Source of the DNA: CAYMEV01 sp964389675 [NCBI: uncultured Candidatus Sumerlaeota bacterium] | GTDB taxonomy: Bacteria > CAYMEV01 | DNA: 64,000 bases | Reading direction: 5' to 3' | Assembly (NCBI GenBank): GCA_964389675.1 | Contig: CAYMEV010000003.1 | Location: 1 to 64,000, forward strand | Part shown: positions 55,329-64,000 of the stretch, one piece after another | Numbering within the stretch: the first letter of the stretch is position 1 | Layout of the letters: each line of letters begins with the position of its first letter | Position numbers and translations under genes: made by a program | Notes under the pieces: model-generated | Seen by the model: only the letters and a program-made list of their open reading frames with translations | The model's database searches: none | What the model was told of the DNA's origin: nothing

Positions 55329-56366
55329 ATGAATATGAATAGAATTATTATCCTGTCTGCCTTATTTATTTTATTAGTTTCCTGTGTACCGCGGGTATCA
55401 GACCAGCATTACAGTGATGGAGTAGCACTTTTTGATCAGGGCGAATACTACAGAGCAATTGTAGAATTCAGAAAATATCCGCCTAAGCATAAATTATACA
55501 ATGATGCACAGGAATATATAAATCAGTCTGAAGAGCTTCTAAGCCAGATTGTACAGGACCTTTTCAAAGAAGCAGATATTAAGTGGAAGGATGATTACTA
55601 TACAGCAGCAATTGCAAAATATTATCAGATAAAAGCAGTCAATCCTGAAGAACCGGATATTGACAAAATTATTTCAGAAGCGGAAGAAACAGTGGAAAGC
55701 ACTGTTTCAGAACTTCAGGCCAATTTCGAAAAAGCCAGGAATGAAAATGATATATTTGCATGCAAGCAGAATATTGAAAGGATGATAAGGATTTCACCCG
55801 AACACAGCACAACTGTTTCTACAAGGGAAACATACCAGGCACTTAAGGATGTTGTCCTTCAGAAATCATATCTCCTGGTGGAGGATTATCTCAAAACAGG
55901 CAGAAAATCAGACATAGAAAAGGCCTCCCTGCAGGTTGAGTATATGCAGGGTATCGATGAAAGTGACCAGAGAACAATTATTATAAGCAAAAAGCTTGAA
56001 GAATATCTTGATAAAGAGAAACAGAGAGCAGAGAGGACAAGGGAAGTACAAAAGCAGCAGAAGCTTCAGCAGTATATGAGCCAGGGCTCTGAGAAATATG
56101 AGCAGGGATCACTCAAGGAAGCTATTGAGATATGGGAGAAGGCAAGGAGGGAGGGGGTAGCGGATAATACCCTTCTGCAGTGGCTGAATAAAGCAAAAAA
56201 AGAGCTCAGCGACCTTGTTTTCAACTATCTAAAGCAGGGAGAGTTCTACTTTGAAATAGAGGATTACAGCAAGGCCAAGGAGCTTTTTGAAAAAGCCCTG
56301 GAACTGGACCCGAAAAATGCTTCAGCAAAGGATTATCTGGATAAGATCTCAATTATACAACAGTGA
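55329..56366 (+). CDS. TPR lipoprotein
   Basis: A 345-residue lipoprotein with lipobox LLVSC (Cys19). Helical TPR-like repeats include YSDGVALFDQGEYYRAIVEF at the start and YLKQGEFYFEIEDYSKAKELFEKALELDP (in two pieces) at the end. A Gln/Lys-rich coiled region (about 230-255) lies between. AGGAGGAAGAG precedes the ATG. It resembles lipoprotein scaffolds of envelope assembly such as BamD or ComL, but no specific match is claimed. Second gene after guaB. Confidence 0.78.
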   Translation: MNMNRIIILSALFILLVSCVPRVSDQHYSDGVALFDQGEYYRAIVEFRKYPPKHKLYNDAQEYINQSEELLSQIVQDLFKEADIKWKDDYYTAAIAKYYQIKAVNPEEPDIDKIISEAEETVESTVSELQANFEKARNENDIFACKQNIERMIRISPEHSTTVSTRETYQALKDVVLQKSYLLVEDYLKTGRKSDIEKASLQVEYMQGIDESDQRTIIISKKLEEYLDKEKQRAERTREVQKQQKLQQYMSQGSEKYEQGSLKEAIEIWEKARREGVADNTLLQWLNKAKKELSDLVFNYLKQGEFYFEIEDYSKAKELFEKALELDPKNASAKDYLDKISIIQQ

Positions 56367-56379
56367 GACCTGATATGCT

Positions 56380-58221
56380 TTGAGATCACTGCTTATAGAA
56401 AGTTGGCCTGTTGCCGGATCCTTTGCATTAATAGCCGGCCTTATATTCCATAAAAGCATAAATATCTCGTTCTGTATCCTGTCACTGATACTTATATATA
56501 TCCTGCTTACCCTCATCAAGGGGTTCAAACCATTATGGACAGTATTCCTTACTGTAATTATCCTGCTGTCATTCTGGAGAGGCTATTATTTTTACAAGGC
56601 TGACAGGTTGTTTTCCCCGGGAAGCAATTGCATTATCACGGCAGTGATCGACGGAAATGCATATCAGGATAACTGGGCCACCTATATCCCCGTCAGACTG
56701 ATCAATATTGACGGATATTCAAATCCCCGCTATCTTGGCAAGATTAAGGCAACGGTATGTATTCCTGAAAACAGGGCTTATATACTTGTGGATAAAACCA
56801 TTTCTATTAATGGCATAATAGTATTCAGGGGGGAAGTTGAGATGAGCCCAAACAGAGGCTATCTCTATGATCTGGGATTGAATGTTCAGAAAAGACTGCT
56901 TATCAGGCCTGCCAGAATCTTTCATTATTCAGATTCACAAACCCTTAAACTGCTTCCATCAGTAGAAAGGATATTTTCCCCTCTGCCGGCTGATGCCCGG
57001 TCGCTTATCATTCCTCTTATAACCGGCAAAAGAGATTATATGACCTGCAGGGACAGGCTGCTTATACAGAAATCCGGGCTATTTCACATATTTGTTATTT
57101 CAGGGTTCCATATAGGGCTTTTTGCACTTATTCTTTTCTTTTTTTTCAGAATATTCCTTTCAAGGAGTGCAATAATACCAATTATACTGGTGATATTGTT
57201 CATATACATTTCCGAAATAGGTTTTCCGATCGCTGCACTCAGGGCTTATGTAATGCTTTTTGTCTTTTCTGCTGCATATATGCTTAAAAGGAAGATACCA
57301 GGCTTCTATGGGCTGATATTCTCAATATATATAATAATATTCATTTTTCCGGCTGATCTTCTGTCCCTGAGTTTTATAATGAGCCTTCTGGCTGTCAGCG
57401 GAATAATCCTGGGCCTGCCTGTCGTTAAAAAGATGAAGCTGAGGAGCTATATTGCTGACTATACTGTAAAATCATGGCTAATATCTCTGTTTGCCTTTTT
57501 TTTCATTGCGCCTGTCCTGATCAGTATTTTCGGTTATGTATCATTATGGGGAGTCCTTGTATTTCCATTCGCATCAGTCCTTGTGCTTCTGCTTATGATA
57601 TCCAGCCTCTTTCTTACGGTATTTCAGGCTTCATGGATTGCGCATGTCATCGATTTTATCTCAAAAGCATTCAGGCTTTTCATCAATGAGGATGTTTTAT
57701 CGCTTTTCCTGATAGACAAGCCGCCGGGTTTCTTAACTAATACTTCGATTATTCTCATATATTACTCACTTCTGCTGATGGCATTGTATTTGCTTACTTC
57801 CGAGAAATTTCCACTTGTCATGCTTTTTTGCGTCATTTGCGCTGGTTTGATCTTCAGCCGGCAGGATACATCCCCGATGATCAGGGATACCCTCACTGAG
57901 GGCACTGTCGCATATTTTGAAAGAGGCCTTCTGTATAAGGGAAATCTGAATCAGAATGATGATGCAGCGATTGACAGGATTACCGGGTCAGGGAGTATCA
58001 GCAGGCTTGTTTTAGTAGTACCCGTACATAAGAGGCTGACTTCAAAAATACTGTCATATAAAAGATTCTGCGATGATATTTTTTTATTTATTATTGATAA
58101 AGGAAGACACAAAACGGATTATATCTATACCTATACTGTTCTCAGGAAACTGAAAATACCTTATAAAATTATTGATAATAGTGACAAATGTGTTATTTAT
58201 GATAAGACCTCTGATAAATAA
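56380..58221 (+). CDS. comEC: ComEC/Rec2-type membrane protein lacking the nuclease-like domain
   Basis: A 613-residue protein starting at TTG. An OB-like DUF4131 region (about 80-180) is followed by a competence domain with the diagnostic GLFHIFVISGFHIGLF and LRAYVMLFVF. There are about ten membrane helices. The last 110 residues (from GTVAYFERG) are short and lack HxHxDH, so the metallo-beta-lactamase domain of long ComEC proteins is absent. It forms the inner-membrane DNA channel in competent bacteria. It sits in the guaB-to-Ldt run. Confidence 0.85.
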   Translation: MRSLLIESWPVAGSFALIAGLIFHKSINISFCILSLILIYILLTLIKGFKPLWTVFLTVIILLSFWRGYYFYKADRLFSPGSNCIITAVIDGNAYQDNWATYIPVRLINIDGYSNPRYLGKIKATVCIPENRAYILVDKTISINGIIVFRGEVEMSPNRGYLYDLGLNVQKRLLIRPARIFHYSDSQTLKLLPSVERIFSPLPADARSLIIPLITGKRDYMTCRDRLLIQKSGLFHIFVISGFHIGLFALILFFFFRIFLSRSAIIPIILVILFIYISEIGFPIAALRAYVMLFVFSAAYMLKRKIPGFYGLIFSIYIIIFIFPADLLSLSFIMSLLAVSGIILGLPVVKKMKLRSYIADYTVKSWLISLFAFFFIAPVLISIFGYVSLWGVLVFPFASVLVLLLMISSLFLTVFQASWIAHVIDFISKAFRLFINEDVLSLFLIDKPPGFLTNTSIILIYYSLLLMALYLLTSEKFPLVMLFCVICAGLIFSRQDTSPMIRDTLTEGTVAYFERGLLYKGNLNQNDDAAIDRITGSGSISRLVLVVPVHKRLTSKILSYKRFCDDIFLFIIDKGRHKTDYIYTYTVLRKLKIPYKIIDNSDKCVIYDKTSDK

Positions 58222-58241
58222 AAAAATACCGGAAGTACTGG

Positions 58242-59576
58242 ATGAGAATAGCTTATTTTAGCCCTTTTCCGCCATCAGGGTCGGGCGTGGCGCATTTAAC
58301 CGGCAAGCTGCTGCCTCTGCTGTCCCGGAAAGCTGAGGTGGACCTATTCATTGATGACATTCATCCTGCTTTGATGGATAAAGAACCCTGCAATTCTTAT
58401 CATCATCTGAGATTTCCTTCCATACTGAAGGAAAAGGGCTATGATTCAATAATATATAATATCGGGAACAGCGAACATCATTATTATATACTTAATTATA
58501 TCTCAAGATACAGGGGAATAATCTTTTTGCATGAGGATGTCCTTCACCATTCACTGGCAAAATATCACCTTAAAAATAGAGATTACCCCGGTTACATAAA
58601 GGAGCTTTCATTAAATTACCCAAAAGACAATGAAAGGGTCCTTGATATATTCAGGTTTGTGAGTGCCGGTATCGGTGATGACAGGCTCTATGAGCAATAT
58701 CCGATGTCAGAATTCCTTATCAGGGCATCATGCGGTATTATTGTCATGTCCCGGCAGCTTAAGGAATCAGTAAACAGGAGATTTCCAGGGATACCTGTCA
58801 AAAAGATAAATCTGCCCTTTTTCATGCCTGCAGAGAATAATGCTTCATCAGGCCCGGTGCATAAGCAGAAAAGGGGAGAAACCAGCTTTATCGTCGGGAT
58901 ATTCGGCATGATAAGTCATTATAAGAGGATTTTCCCCATACTCAGTGCTGTCAGAGCCTTGTCGGGGCGTCTGAATATTAAAACCGTCATTGCGGGAAAA
59001 ACTGCTCCGGATATAGATCTTAACAGATATATTGAGGATAATAAACTGATGAATGTTCATTATTATGGATACCTCCCGCATAAGGAATTTATTTCGCTTA
59101 TAGGATCAAGCAGCCTGGTCGTAAATCTAAGGTATCCCAGTTTTGGAGAAATGTCTGCAGCGCTTATTGATGCCCTTGGCATGGGAAAGCCTGTTATGCT
59201 CTATGATACACCTCAGTTTGAAGATATCCCTGATGATGCTGTCATTAAGATCGGGCCCGGGATCGATGAAGAAAACACTATCGCAAATAAAATAAGGCAT
59301 CTGTATAATAACCGGGAAATTCTTGAAAAAACAGGCAAAAAGGCAAGAGAGTATATCTTAAATAACCATATGCCTGAGCAGGCAGTGGACGGGATTCTTG
59401 ATCTTGTTTCAGAGATTCAGGAAAAGCCGGGGATAAATCTGGATTATGCTGAATATGGCAGTGCTTCTGCCTTTAAAGAAACTATAATCGATAAGCACCT
59501 CCAGGAAAAAGATATCCCGGAAGAAAGGAAAAATGCTATAAGAGGCCAATGGAGACAGCCGGCTGATCCTTTATAG
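58242..59576 (+). CDS. GT4-family glycosyltransferase
   Basis: A 444-residue GT-B enzyme. The N-terminal half opens MRIAYFSPFPPSGSGVAHL with a donor-loop glycine cluster. The C-terminal half has VGIFGMISHYKRI, VNLRYPSFGEMSAALIDALGMGKPVM (in two pieces: VNLRYPSFGEMSA and ALIDALGMGKPVM), the Glu of which contacts the nucleotide sugar. Sugar and acceptor are unknown. A 45-residue tail rich in Glu and Lys follows. GGAAG precedes the ATG. It is 20 bases after comEC and 2 bases before the L,D-transpeptidase. Confidence 0.88.
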   Translation: MRIAYFSPFPPSGSGVAHLTGKLLPLLSRKAEVDLFIDDIHPALMDKEPCNSYHHLRFPSILKEKGYDSIIYNIGNSEHHYYILNYISRYRGIIFLHEDVLHHSLAKYHLKNRDYPGYIKELSLNYPKDNERVLDIFRFVSAGIGDDRLYEQYPMSEFLIRASCGIIVMSRQLKESVNRRFPGIPVKKINLPFFMPAENNASSGPVHKQKRGETSFIVGIFGMISHYKRIFPILSAVRALSGRLNIKTVIAGKTAPDIDLNRYIEDNKLMNVHYYGYLPHKEFISLIGSSSLVVNLRYPSFGEMSAALIDALGMGKPVMLYDTPQFEDIPDDAVIKIGPGIDEENTIANKIRHLYNNREILEKTGKKAREYILNNHMPEQAVDGILDLVSEIQEKPGINLDYAEYGSASAFKETIIDKHLQEKDIPEERKNAIRGQWRQPADPL

Positions 59577-59578
59577 TT

Positions 59579-60316
59579 ATGAGAAGATTTTTTTATAAAA
59601 ATGTTTTATTTCCCATTATGCTTATTTGTTTTCTATTGCCGGGCTTAAGTCAGACTGCAGGCCAGGGTATTCCTGAAAGCTCCAGGTCCCGGGAGGTCAT
59701 AGCGCGCATTAAGCCCGTCCTGGAAAAAACCCTTCAGGAGCATGGCCTTAATATTGGATCCCCTGTATTTATCAGGATATACAAGGAAGAAAAGGAACTT
59801 GAGCTTTTTATAATGAATGATACAGGATTTAAGCTTTTCAGGACATATTCTGTATGCACCTGGGGAAACAAAGGCCTCGGGCCAAAGATCAGGCAGGGGG
59901 ACGGCAAGGCCCCTGAAGGCTTTTATTATGTTGTCCCGGGCCGTCTTAACCCTCTGAGCAATTTTCATCTCTCCTTTAATATAGGTTATCCCAATGAATA
60001 TGACAGGTATCACAAAAGAAGCGGCAGTTATATCATGGTTCACGGAAGCTGTGTCTCCATAGGGTGCTTTGCAATGACAGACCCTGTCATTGAGGAGATC
60101 TATACCATTATTGATTCTGCTTTCAGAAACGGGCAGCCGTTTTTCAGGATACATACATTCCCCTTCAGGATGACTGATGAAAATATGAATAGATACCGTG
60201 ATTCAAAATGGTATGAGTTCTGGAAAAACCTGAAAGAGGGTTACGATTTCTTTGAGGATAACGGGAATATACCACCTGATGTCAAAGTCAGCAGTGGGAA
60301 ATATATATTTGAGTAG
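59579..60316 (+). CDS. YkuD-family L,D-transpeptidase (YafK-like)
   Basis: A 245-residue secreted enzyme with a signal peptide (about 1-29). The catalytic motif is HGSCVSIGCFAMTD: His155 and the nucleophile Cys163. The domain opens IRIYKEEKELELFI and has APEGFYYVVPGRLNP, as in YafK/DpaA. Members cross-link peptidoglycan or attach/detach Braun-type lipoprotein. Start 2 bases after the glycosyltransferase stop. Confidence 0.9.
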   Translation: MRRFFYKNVLFPIMLICFLLPGLSQTAGQGIPESSRSREVIARIKPVLEKTLQEHGLNIGSPVFIRIYKEEKELELFIMNDTGFKLFRTYSVCTWGNKGLGPKIRQGDGKAPEGFYYVVPGRLNPLSNFHLSFNIGYPNEYDRYHKRSGSYIMVHGSCVSIGCFAMTDPVIEEIYTIIDSAFRNGQPFFRIHTFPFRMTDENMNRYRDSKWYEFWKNLKEGYDFFEDNGNIPPDVKVSSGKYIFE

Positions 60317-60413
60317 AAAATACCTGCAGCTGATTTTATACAGGGGTTATGATAATTCCTTTATCAGAAAGCAGCCGGATTCAAAAGGTATTGCATTTAT
60401 GATAAGAACTGCC

Positions 60414-61214
60414 TTAAAATGTGTATACCAGTGAATTTGTGAGCTGGAAATCGTCCCTTTTCAGATCAGAAAAGGGCTCATTATCATATCTGAAAAGGGT
60501 ATTGATATGAAAGGACAGCTTTTCTACGATCGCTATCTCTATATTTGCCTCTGCCAGGACTCTGTAATCATCAAAATCTTCAATATCGACCTGGTAATAT
60601 CCTACGAGATTAAGTTTCAGCCTGTCATTCAGGGCTGCATTCATTGAAATATAGTTGGTAGAACGTATCAGGTATGTATATCTGAACTGGTCAGTATGAG
60701 ATTCCTCATCTTCTCTGTCATATTTCTCATATTCGTACATGAGACCTATGCCGATATTGAAGCTGATTTTCCTTGAATTTTTCCCCTCTCCCTTTTCCAG
60801 ATGCTGCGAGATGCGTACGCCGGTACCTAAAAGGTGCCTGTCATTAAGATAAAGAAACTTATCAAACTGCTTTTGGGCGAATGCTTCCAGGGCAAATGTA
60901 TCATCAAGGCTTTTGACTGTTCTCAGATGGCCGAAACCCTTGCTCAGATATGAGCTGTCATCCTTTTCCCCGTATTCGATATTACCGGCAAAAAAGGTAT
61001 TTAATCCCCCTTTGAGATAATCAAGCCTGAAACCGCCTTTAAGCAGGGTAAAGTCAGTATTGCCTGTATAATAGGAATAGGAGAAGCTTGTTCTTCCATG
61101 GAACCCGTCAGTATCATCCGAGCTTCTGTATATTTCAGTATTTACCTGGGATAATGAGGCCATTGAAAATAATAGCATAAAAGCCAGAGAATAAACAAAG
61201 ATTCTTTTCAGCAT
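60414..61214 (-). CDS. Outer-membrane beta-barrel protein (DUF481-like)
   Basis: A 266-residue protein from ATG 61214 (MLKRIFVYSLAFM), with GGAGG 7 bases upstream. A signal peptide is followed by alternating polar/hydrophobic strands: RTSFSYSYYTGNTDF, LNTFFAGNIEYGE, FNIGIGLMYEYEKYD. The last residue is Phe (NSLVYTF), the usual outer-membrane barrel signal. The DUF481 family (salt-stress-induced OMP) is the best fit. It lies 50 bases downstream of a methyltransferase on the same strand. Confidence 0.8.
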   Translation of the reverse strand: MLKRIFVYSLAFMLLFSMASLSQVNTEIYRSSDDTDGFHGRTSFSYSYYTGNTDFTLLKGGFRLDYLKGGLNTFFAGNIEYGEKDDSSYLSKGFGHLRTVKSLDDTFALEAFAQKQFDKFLYLNDRHLLGTGVRISQHLEKGEGKNSRKISFNIGIGLMYEYEKYDREDEESHTDQFRYTYLIRSTNYISMNAALNDRLKLNLVGYYQVDIEDFDDYRVLAEANIEIAIVEKLSFHINTLFRYDNEPFSDLKRDDFQLTNSLVYTF

Positions 61215-61263
61215 ATTGATCCTCCAATTCATCAGTTTATAGAATATAATAAAGGATATAGCA

Positions 61264-62622
61264 TCATGCAGGTTTTTCAAAAATAAAAAATATATTGCCG
61301 TCCATATTCAAAGGTATCTCAAGATATCTTATGAACCATTCATATATATTTCCGTAAAGGCGCATTATATAGTTTTTATAGTACATCCGGTCATTTCTCG
61401 GGGTCATATATGTATTTATGGGCATAAGATATTCCTTTACCCTGAACCCTGATTCCAGAGCCGACCTCCTGATCAATTTCCTGTCAAGGGACCCTTCATA
61501 GATTGCCTGTTTTTTCATTGTTATAAGTGCTTCTGGTGTCTCAGAATGATAGGAACCTGGTTCCAGAAGGACAAGCCTGCCGTTCTTTTTCAGTACCCTG
61601 AAGCCTTCCCTGATAACCTTTGTATATTCAGGTATATGGTGAAGAGTTTCGATAACAACTATGGCATCAAAGCTAAATTCTGCGAAAGGAAGGACGGTGC
61701 TGTCTCCGCATACTGTCAGAAAATCAGGGAGAACAGGGTCTGTTTTTGGGAATTTTCTGCTGTCCCTGTATTTATTTATCCTTTGATTTCCAACTGAAAG
61801 CGTCTGAAGAGAAATATCATAGCCTATGACATTATAGCCAAGCTTGGAAAGCCATTCAGATGTCCAGCAGGAGCCTGCCCCAAGGTCCAGTATCCAGGAT
61901 CCCGGAGGAAGCTTATTCCTTGAAAGAATAGAAATAAAGTTGAATGCATATATATTGAAATTATCAATATGGGCAAAAGGATCAAGCTCATTCCATACCG
62001 AAGTGAAGTTTGATACATTTTTAGAGAATGGTTTTGAGAACAGAAAGCTGTATGTGTCAATATTATGAAAATCAAGAGGGGTTCTCTCCCTCTTCTTGAC
62101 TTTCCTTCTGAATCTGTAGAATTTGAACAGCCTGTGCAGGGAAAACAGCCTGCCCTTCCCAAGCTTGAGCCTTAGAAAGCCTATATGCTTTCCATCTTCA
62201 AGAGCGCTGCTTTCAATCTCATTCTGGAAGCTTCTGCCTTCATATACCAGGAATGGATACCTGACCTGCATTGAGAAATGGTTTTTTTTCATTCCATTTA
62301 ATTTAACAGGCAAAGTCCATCTTCCGGAGCATTTTTTATTTTTCCTGAAATCGTACAGGGGATATATCTCTATAATAATCCGGGATCTTTTACTGAACGG
62401 TGTTATTTTAAGTATGGTGAAATCAATGCTGAATTGATCATTATATATTATTGAATCTTCCTTGCGGAAGCTGAACAATATGCCGGAAAACAGCATTGCA
62501 GCAGCATTTTTTAAGGCTGATTTAAAATTATCCGGGTAATAGAGCCTTCTAAGCAGTCCGTATAAAGATGCAAAAAGGAAAGCTGGTATTACAAGAAGGT
62601 GCTTTATTATAATTTTTATCAT
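61264..62622 (-). CDS. Membrane-anchored class I SAM methyltransferase
   Basis: A 452-residue protein. A hydrophobic N-terminus (HLLVIPAFLFASLYGLL) suggests membrane attachment. A domain of unknown function (about 40-165) precedes a methyltransferase core: motif I ILDLGAGSCWTSEWL, then VIGYDIS, FDAIVVIETLHHIPEY, and FRVLKKNGRLVLLEPGS. A C-terminal extension (about 375-452) follows. The layout is like methyltransferases encoded in envelope glycan or lipid gene sets. AGGA precedes the ATG. Confidence 0.82.
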   Translation of the reverse strand: MIKIIIKHLLVIPAFLFASLYGLLRRLYYPDNFKSALKNAAAMLFSGILFSFRKEDSIIYNDQFSIDFTILKITPFSKRSRIIIEIYPLYDFRKNKKCSGRWTLPVKLNGMKKNHFSMQVRYPFLVYEGRSFQNEIESSALEDGKHIGFLRLKLGKGRLFSLHRLFKFYRFRRKVKKRERTPLDFHNIDTYSFLFSKPFSKNVSNFTSVWNELDPFAHIDNFNIYAFNFISILSRNKLPPGSWILDLGAGSCWTSEWLSKLGYNVIGYDISLQTLSVGNQRINKYRDSRKFPKTDPVLPDFLTVCGDSTVLPFAEFSFDAIVVIETLHHIPEYTKVIREGFRVLKKNGRLVLLEPGSYHSETPEALITMKKQAIYEGSLDRKLIRRSALESGFRVKEYLMPINTYMTPRNDRMYYKNYIMRLYGNIYEWFIRYLEIPLNMDGNIFFIFEKPA

Positions 62623-62743
62623 TATTTTCCTAAATCTGATAAAATAGTATAGCTGTTATGTCAAGAATTTTTGCGGAGCTTTCTGCAGCTTTGATCAATT
62701 ATATAATTAATTTGATTTCTTGGTCTTTATAGTTTATTTTCTT

Positions 62744-63856
62744 ATGGAAATGAGAACGAATTCAAAGATCCTGTATAATTATATATTCTTTTTCTTCTGC
62801 CTCTACCTTTTTCTTGTGAGCATCCAGGGCATAGGCTCGGCCATAGGGTTTTTCGGAAGAGATTTCGTTGAAGCACTTATCAGAACCACAAGTATTCCCC
62901 TCTTAGGATTGATAATAGGCATCTTCACAACATCAGTGACCCAGAGCTCATCGTGTACTACAAGCATTACGGTTGGCCTGGTTTCTGCAGGCGCAATAAC
63001 CCTTGAGGGTTCCATCCCTATTATAATGGGCGCAAATATAGGTACAAGCGTAACAAATATTCTGGTCAGCATGGGCATGATAGGAAATAAGGCTGAATTC
63101 CGGAGGGCATTTGGCGGAGCGATCGTACATGATTTCTTCAATCTTTTCTGTGTCCTTCTGTTTTTTCCCCTTGAGATAAATTTCCATATTATTGAAAAGA
63201 TAGCCACAGTATTATCCAATATTTTTCAGGGGACAGGGGGCATCAAAATAGCATCTCCGCTAAAGCTTGTTACAAAGCCTGCCGAGGGTTTTATACTCAA
63301 TATTATTGAGTTCTTTTTTGGTGAGAAATCTTTAACAAGCGGGGTATTGGGCATTGTTCTTTTTATGGCCATTATGTTTTTTGCTCTGAGCAGATTGAGC
63401 AAAAGCATGAAGCGGATTATAATTGGAAAGGTTCAGAACCTCATGCATGGCTACCTTTTTGCAAAACCTGTAAGAAGCCTGGTCCTGGGGCTTATTCTTA
63501 CTGCGATAATCCAGAGCAGCTCTATAACTACATCTCTCGTCGTTCCTCTTGTAGGTGCAGGGATACTTGCGATCAGGCAAATCTATCCATATATACTGGG
63601 TGCAAACCTCGGGACCACTGTAACTTCATTTCTTGCTGCGCTTGCAACAGGGAATATCCTGCCTGTCACAACCTCTCTTTGCCATTTTACCTTTAACCTC
63701 CTTGGGATAATGGTCTTCTATCCCTTGAAAATGCTCCCTATCAGCCTTGCTGAATGGTTTTCAGGTATTGTGAGCAAGAAGAGATATATTGCAGTTATAT
63801 ATGTCATTCTGTTCTTTTTTGTAATTCCCCTTCTGCTATTATTAATTTTTAATTAG
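62744..63856 (+). CDS. Na/Pi cotransporter family protein
   Basis: A membrane transporter of 370 residues from ATG 62744; a TTG 24 bases earlier is possible, and no clear ribosome site helps. It has the internal repeat of the NptA/SLC34 family, each half with a QSSS motif: VTQSSSCTTSITVGLVSAG and AIIQSSSITTSLVVPLVGAG. Each is followed by GANIGTSVTN or GANLGTTVTS. Bacterial members move phosphate or other anions with sodium. The next gene begins 10 bases on. Confidence 0.9.
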   Translation: MEMRTNSKILYNYIFFFFCLYLFLVSIQGIGSAIGFFGRDFVEALIRTTSIPLLGLIIGIFTTSVTQSSSCTTSITVGLVSAGAITLEGSIPIIMGANIGTSVTNILVSMGMIGNKAEFRRAFGGAIVHDFFNLFCVLLFFPLEINFHIIEKIATVLSNIFQGTGGIKIASPLKLVTKPAEGFILNIIEFFFGEKSLTSGVLGIVLFMAIMFFALSRLSKSMKRIIIGKVQNLMHGYLFAKPVRSLVLGLILTAIIQSSSITTSLVVPLVGAGILAIRQIYPYILGANLGTTVTSFLAALATGNILPVTTSLCHFTFNLLGIMVFYPLKMLPISLAEWFSGIVSKKRYIAVIYVILFFFVIPLLLLLIFN

Positions 63857-63866
63857 GAGTACTGTT

Positions 63867-64000
63867 ATGTTTAAGGACCTGTTTAAGATTCTGAAGAAAC
63901 CAAGCCTGCTGATCCAGTCCATTGAAGAAACACAAAGGATTTTAAATATTTCAAAGAGGATGTATTATTCTGCTAATGAGGCATTCATTAATGATATAAT
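63867..64000 (+). CDS. N-terminal fragment of a gene cut by the window edge
   Basis: ATG at 63867 follows AGGAG by 6 bases. The 44 visible codons read MFKDLFKILKKPSLLIQSIE and continue as a helical, charged sequence. Genes after Na/Pi cotransporters often encode PhoU-like helical proteins, which would fit, but too little is present to decide. Confidence 0.7.
   Translation, partial: MFKDLFKILKKPSLLIQSIEETQRILNISKRMYYSANEAFINDI

Overview
The window is an AT-rich stretch of a bacterial chromosome with no rRNA, tRNA or CRISPR array. The organism is a diderm: the window encodes a Mla/MCE phospholipid transporter, a probable outer-membrane beta-barrel, several lipoproteins and an L,D-transpeptidase. 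The rplI-dnaB order, the long urocanate hydratase and the number of cyclase/AAA/TPR proteins suggest a spirochaete-like lineage. That placement is an inference from gene content and was not tested by a database search.

Layout. 0.1-5.9 kb holds a methyltransferase, a secreted protein coupled to a papain-like cysteine protease, an XdhC/THEP1-like pair, an acyl-ACP thioesterase and a membrane protein. 6.0-9.5 kb is a two-gene heterodimeric ABC exporter ending at a clear terminator. 9.6-13.7 kb (minus strand) holds a lipoprotein, a HemW-like radical SAM protein, a methyltransferase and an M24-fold protein. 13.75-16.6 kb is a plus-strand operon (DUF134 regulator, cyanophycinase, metallo-beta-lactamase-fold protein, membrane protein) behind a consensus promoter overlapped by a large palindrome. 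16.7-31.3 kb (minus strand) holds three very large class III cyclase/AAA/TPR proteins, a calcium-type P-ATPase and a repeat-rich patch with a decayed DUF1566 gene. 31.6-38.6 kb holds a hybrid histidine kinase, a secreted protein, a TIGR04076 protein and urocanate hydratase. 38.7-44.1 kb (minus) holds a 1523-residue acetyl-CoA carboxylase-like fusion followed by an overlapping biotin ligase. 44.4-52.1 kb is a compact run: rplI, dnaB, mlaE, mlaF, mlaD, hsp20, lon. 52.2-53.4 kb is an amino-acid permease. 53.9-60.3 kb is guaB, a TPR lipoprotein, comEC, a glycosyltransferase and an L,D-transpeptidase. 60.4-64.0 kb holds an outer-membrane protein, a methyltransferase, a Na/Pi cotransporter and the start of one more gene.

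Most notable points. (1) The third cyclase has the C1-C2-AAA-TPR plan of eukaryotic soluble adenylyl cyclase, with complementary catalytic residues split between its two cyclase domains. (2) All acetyl-CoA carboxylase activities appear fused in one chain in the order CT-alpha, CT-beta, BC, BCCP, with the biotin ligase translationally coupled. (3) A nested palindrome lies on a perfect TTGACA-N17-TATAAT promoter ahead of the DUF134 gene. (4) MlaD carries a C-terminal strand-rich, barrel-like domain. (5) A tandem array of about 50-bp hairpin units and inverted palindromes flanks a DUF1566 pseudogene.
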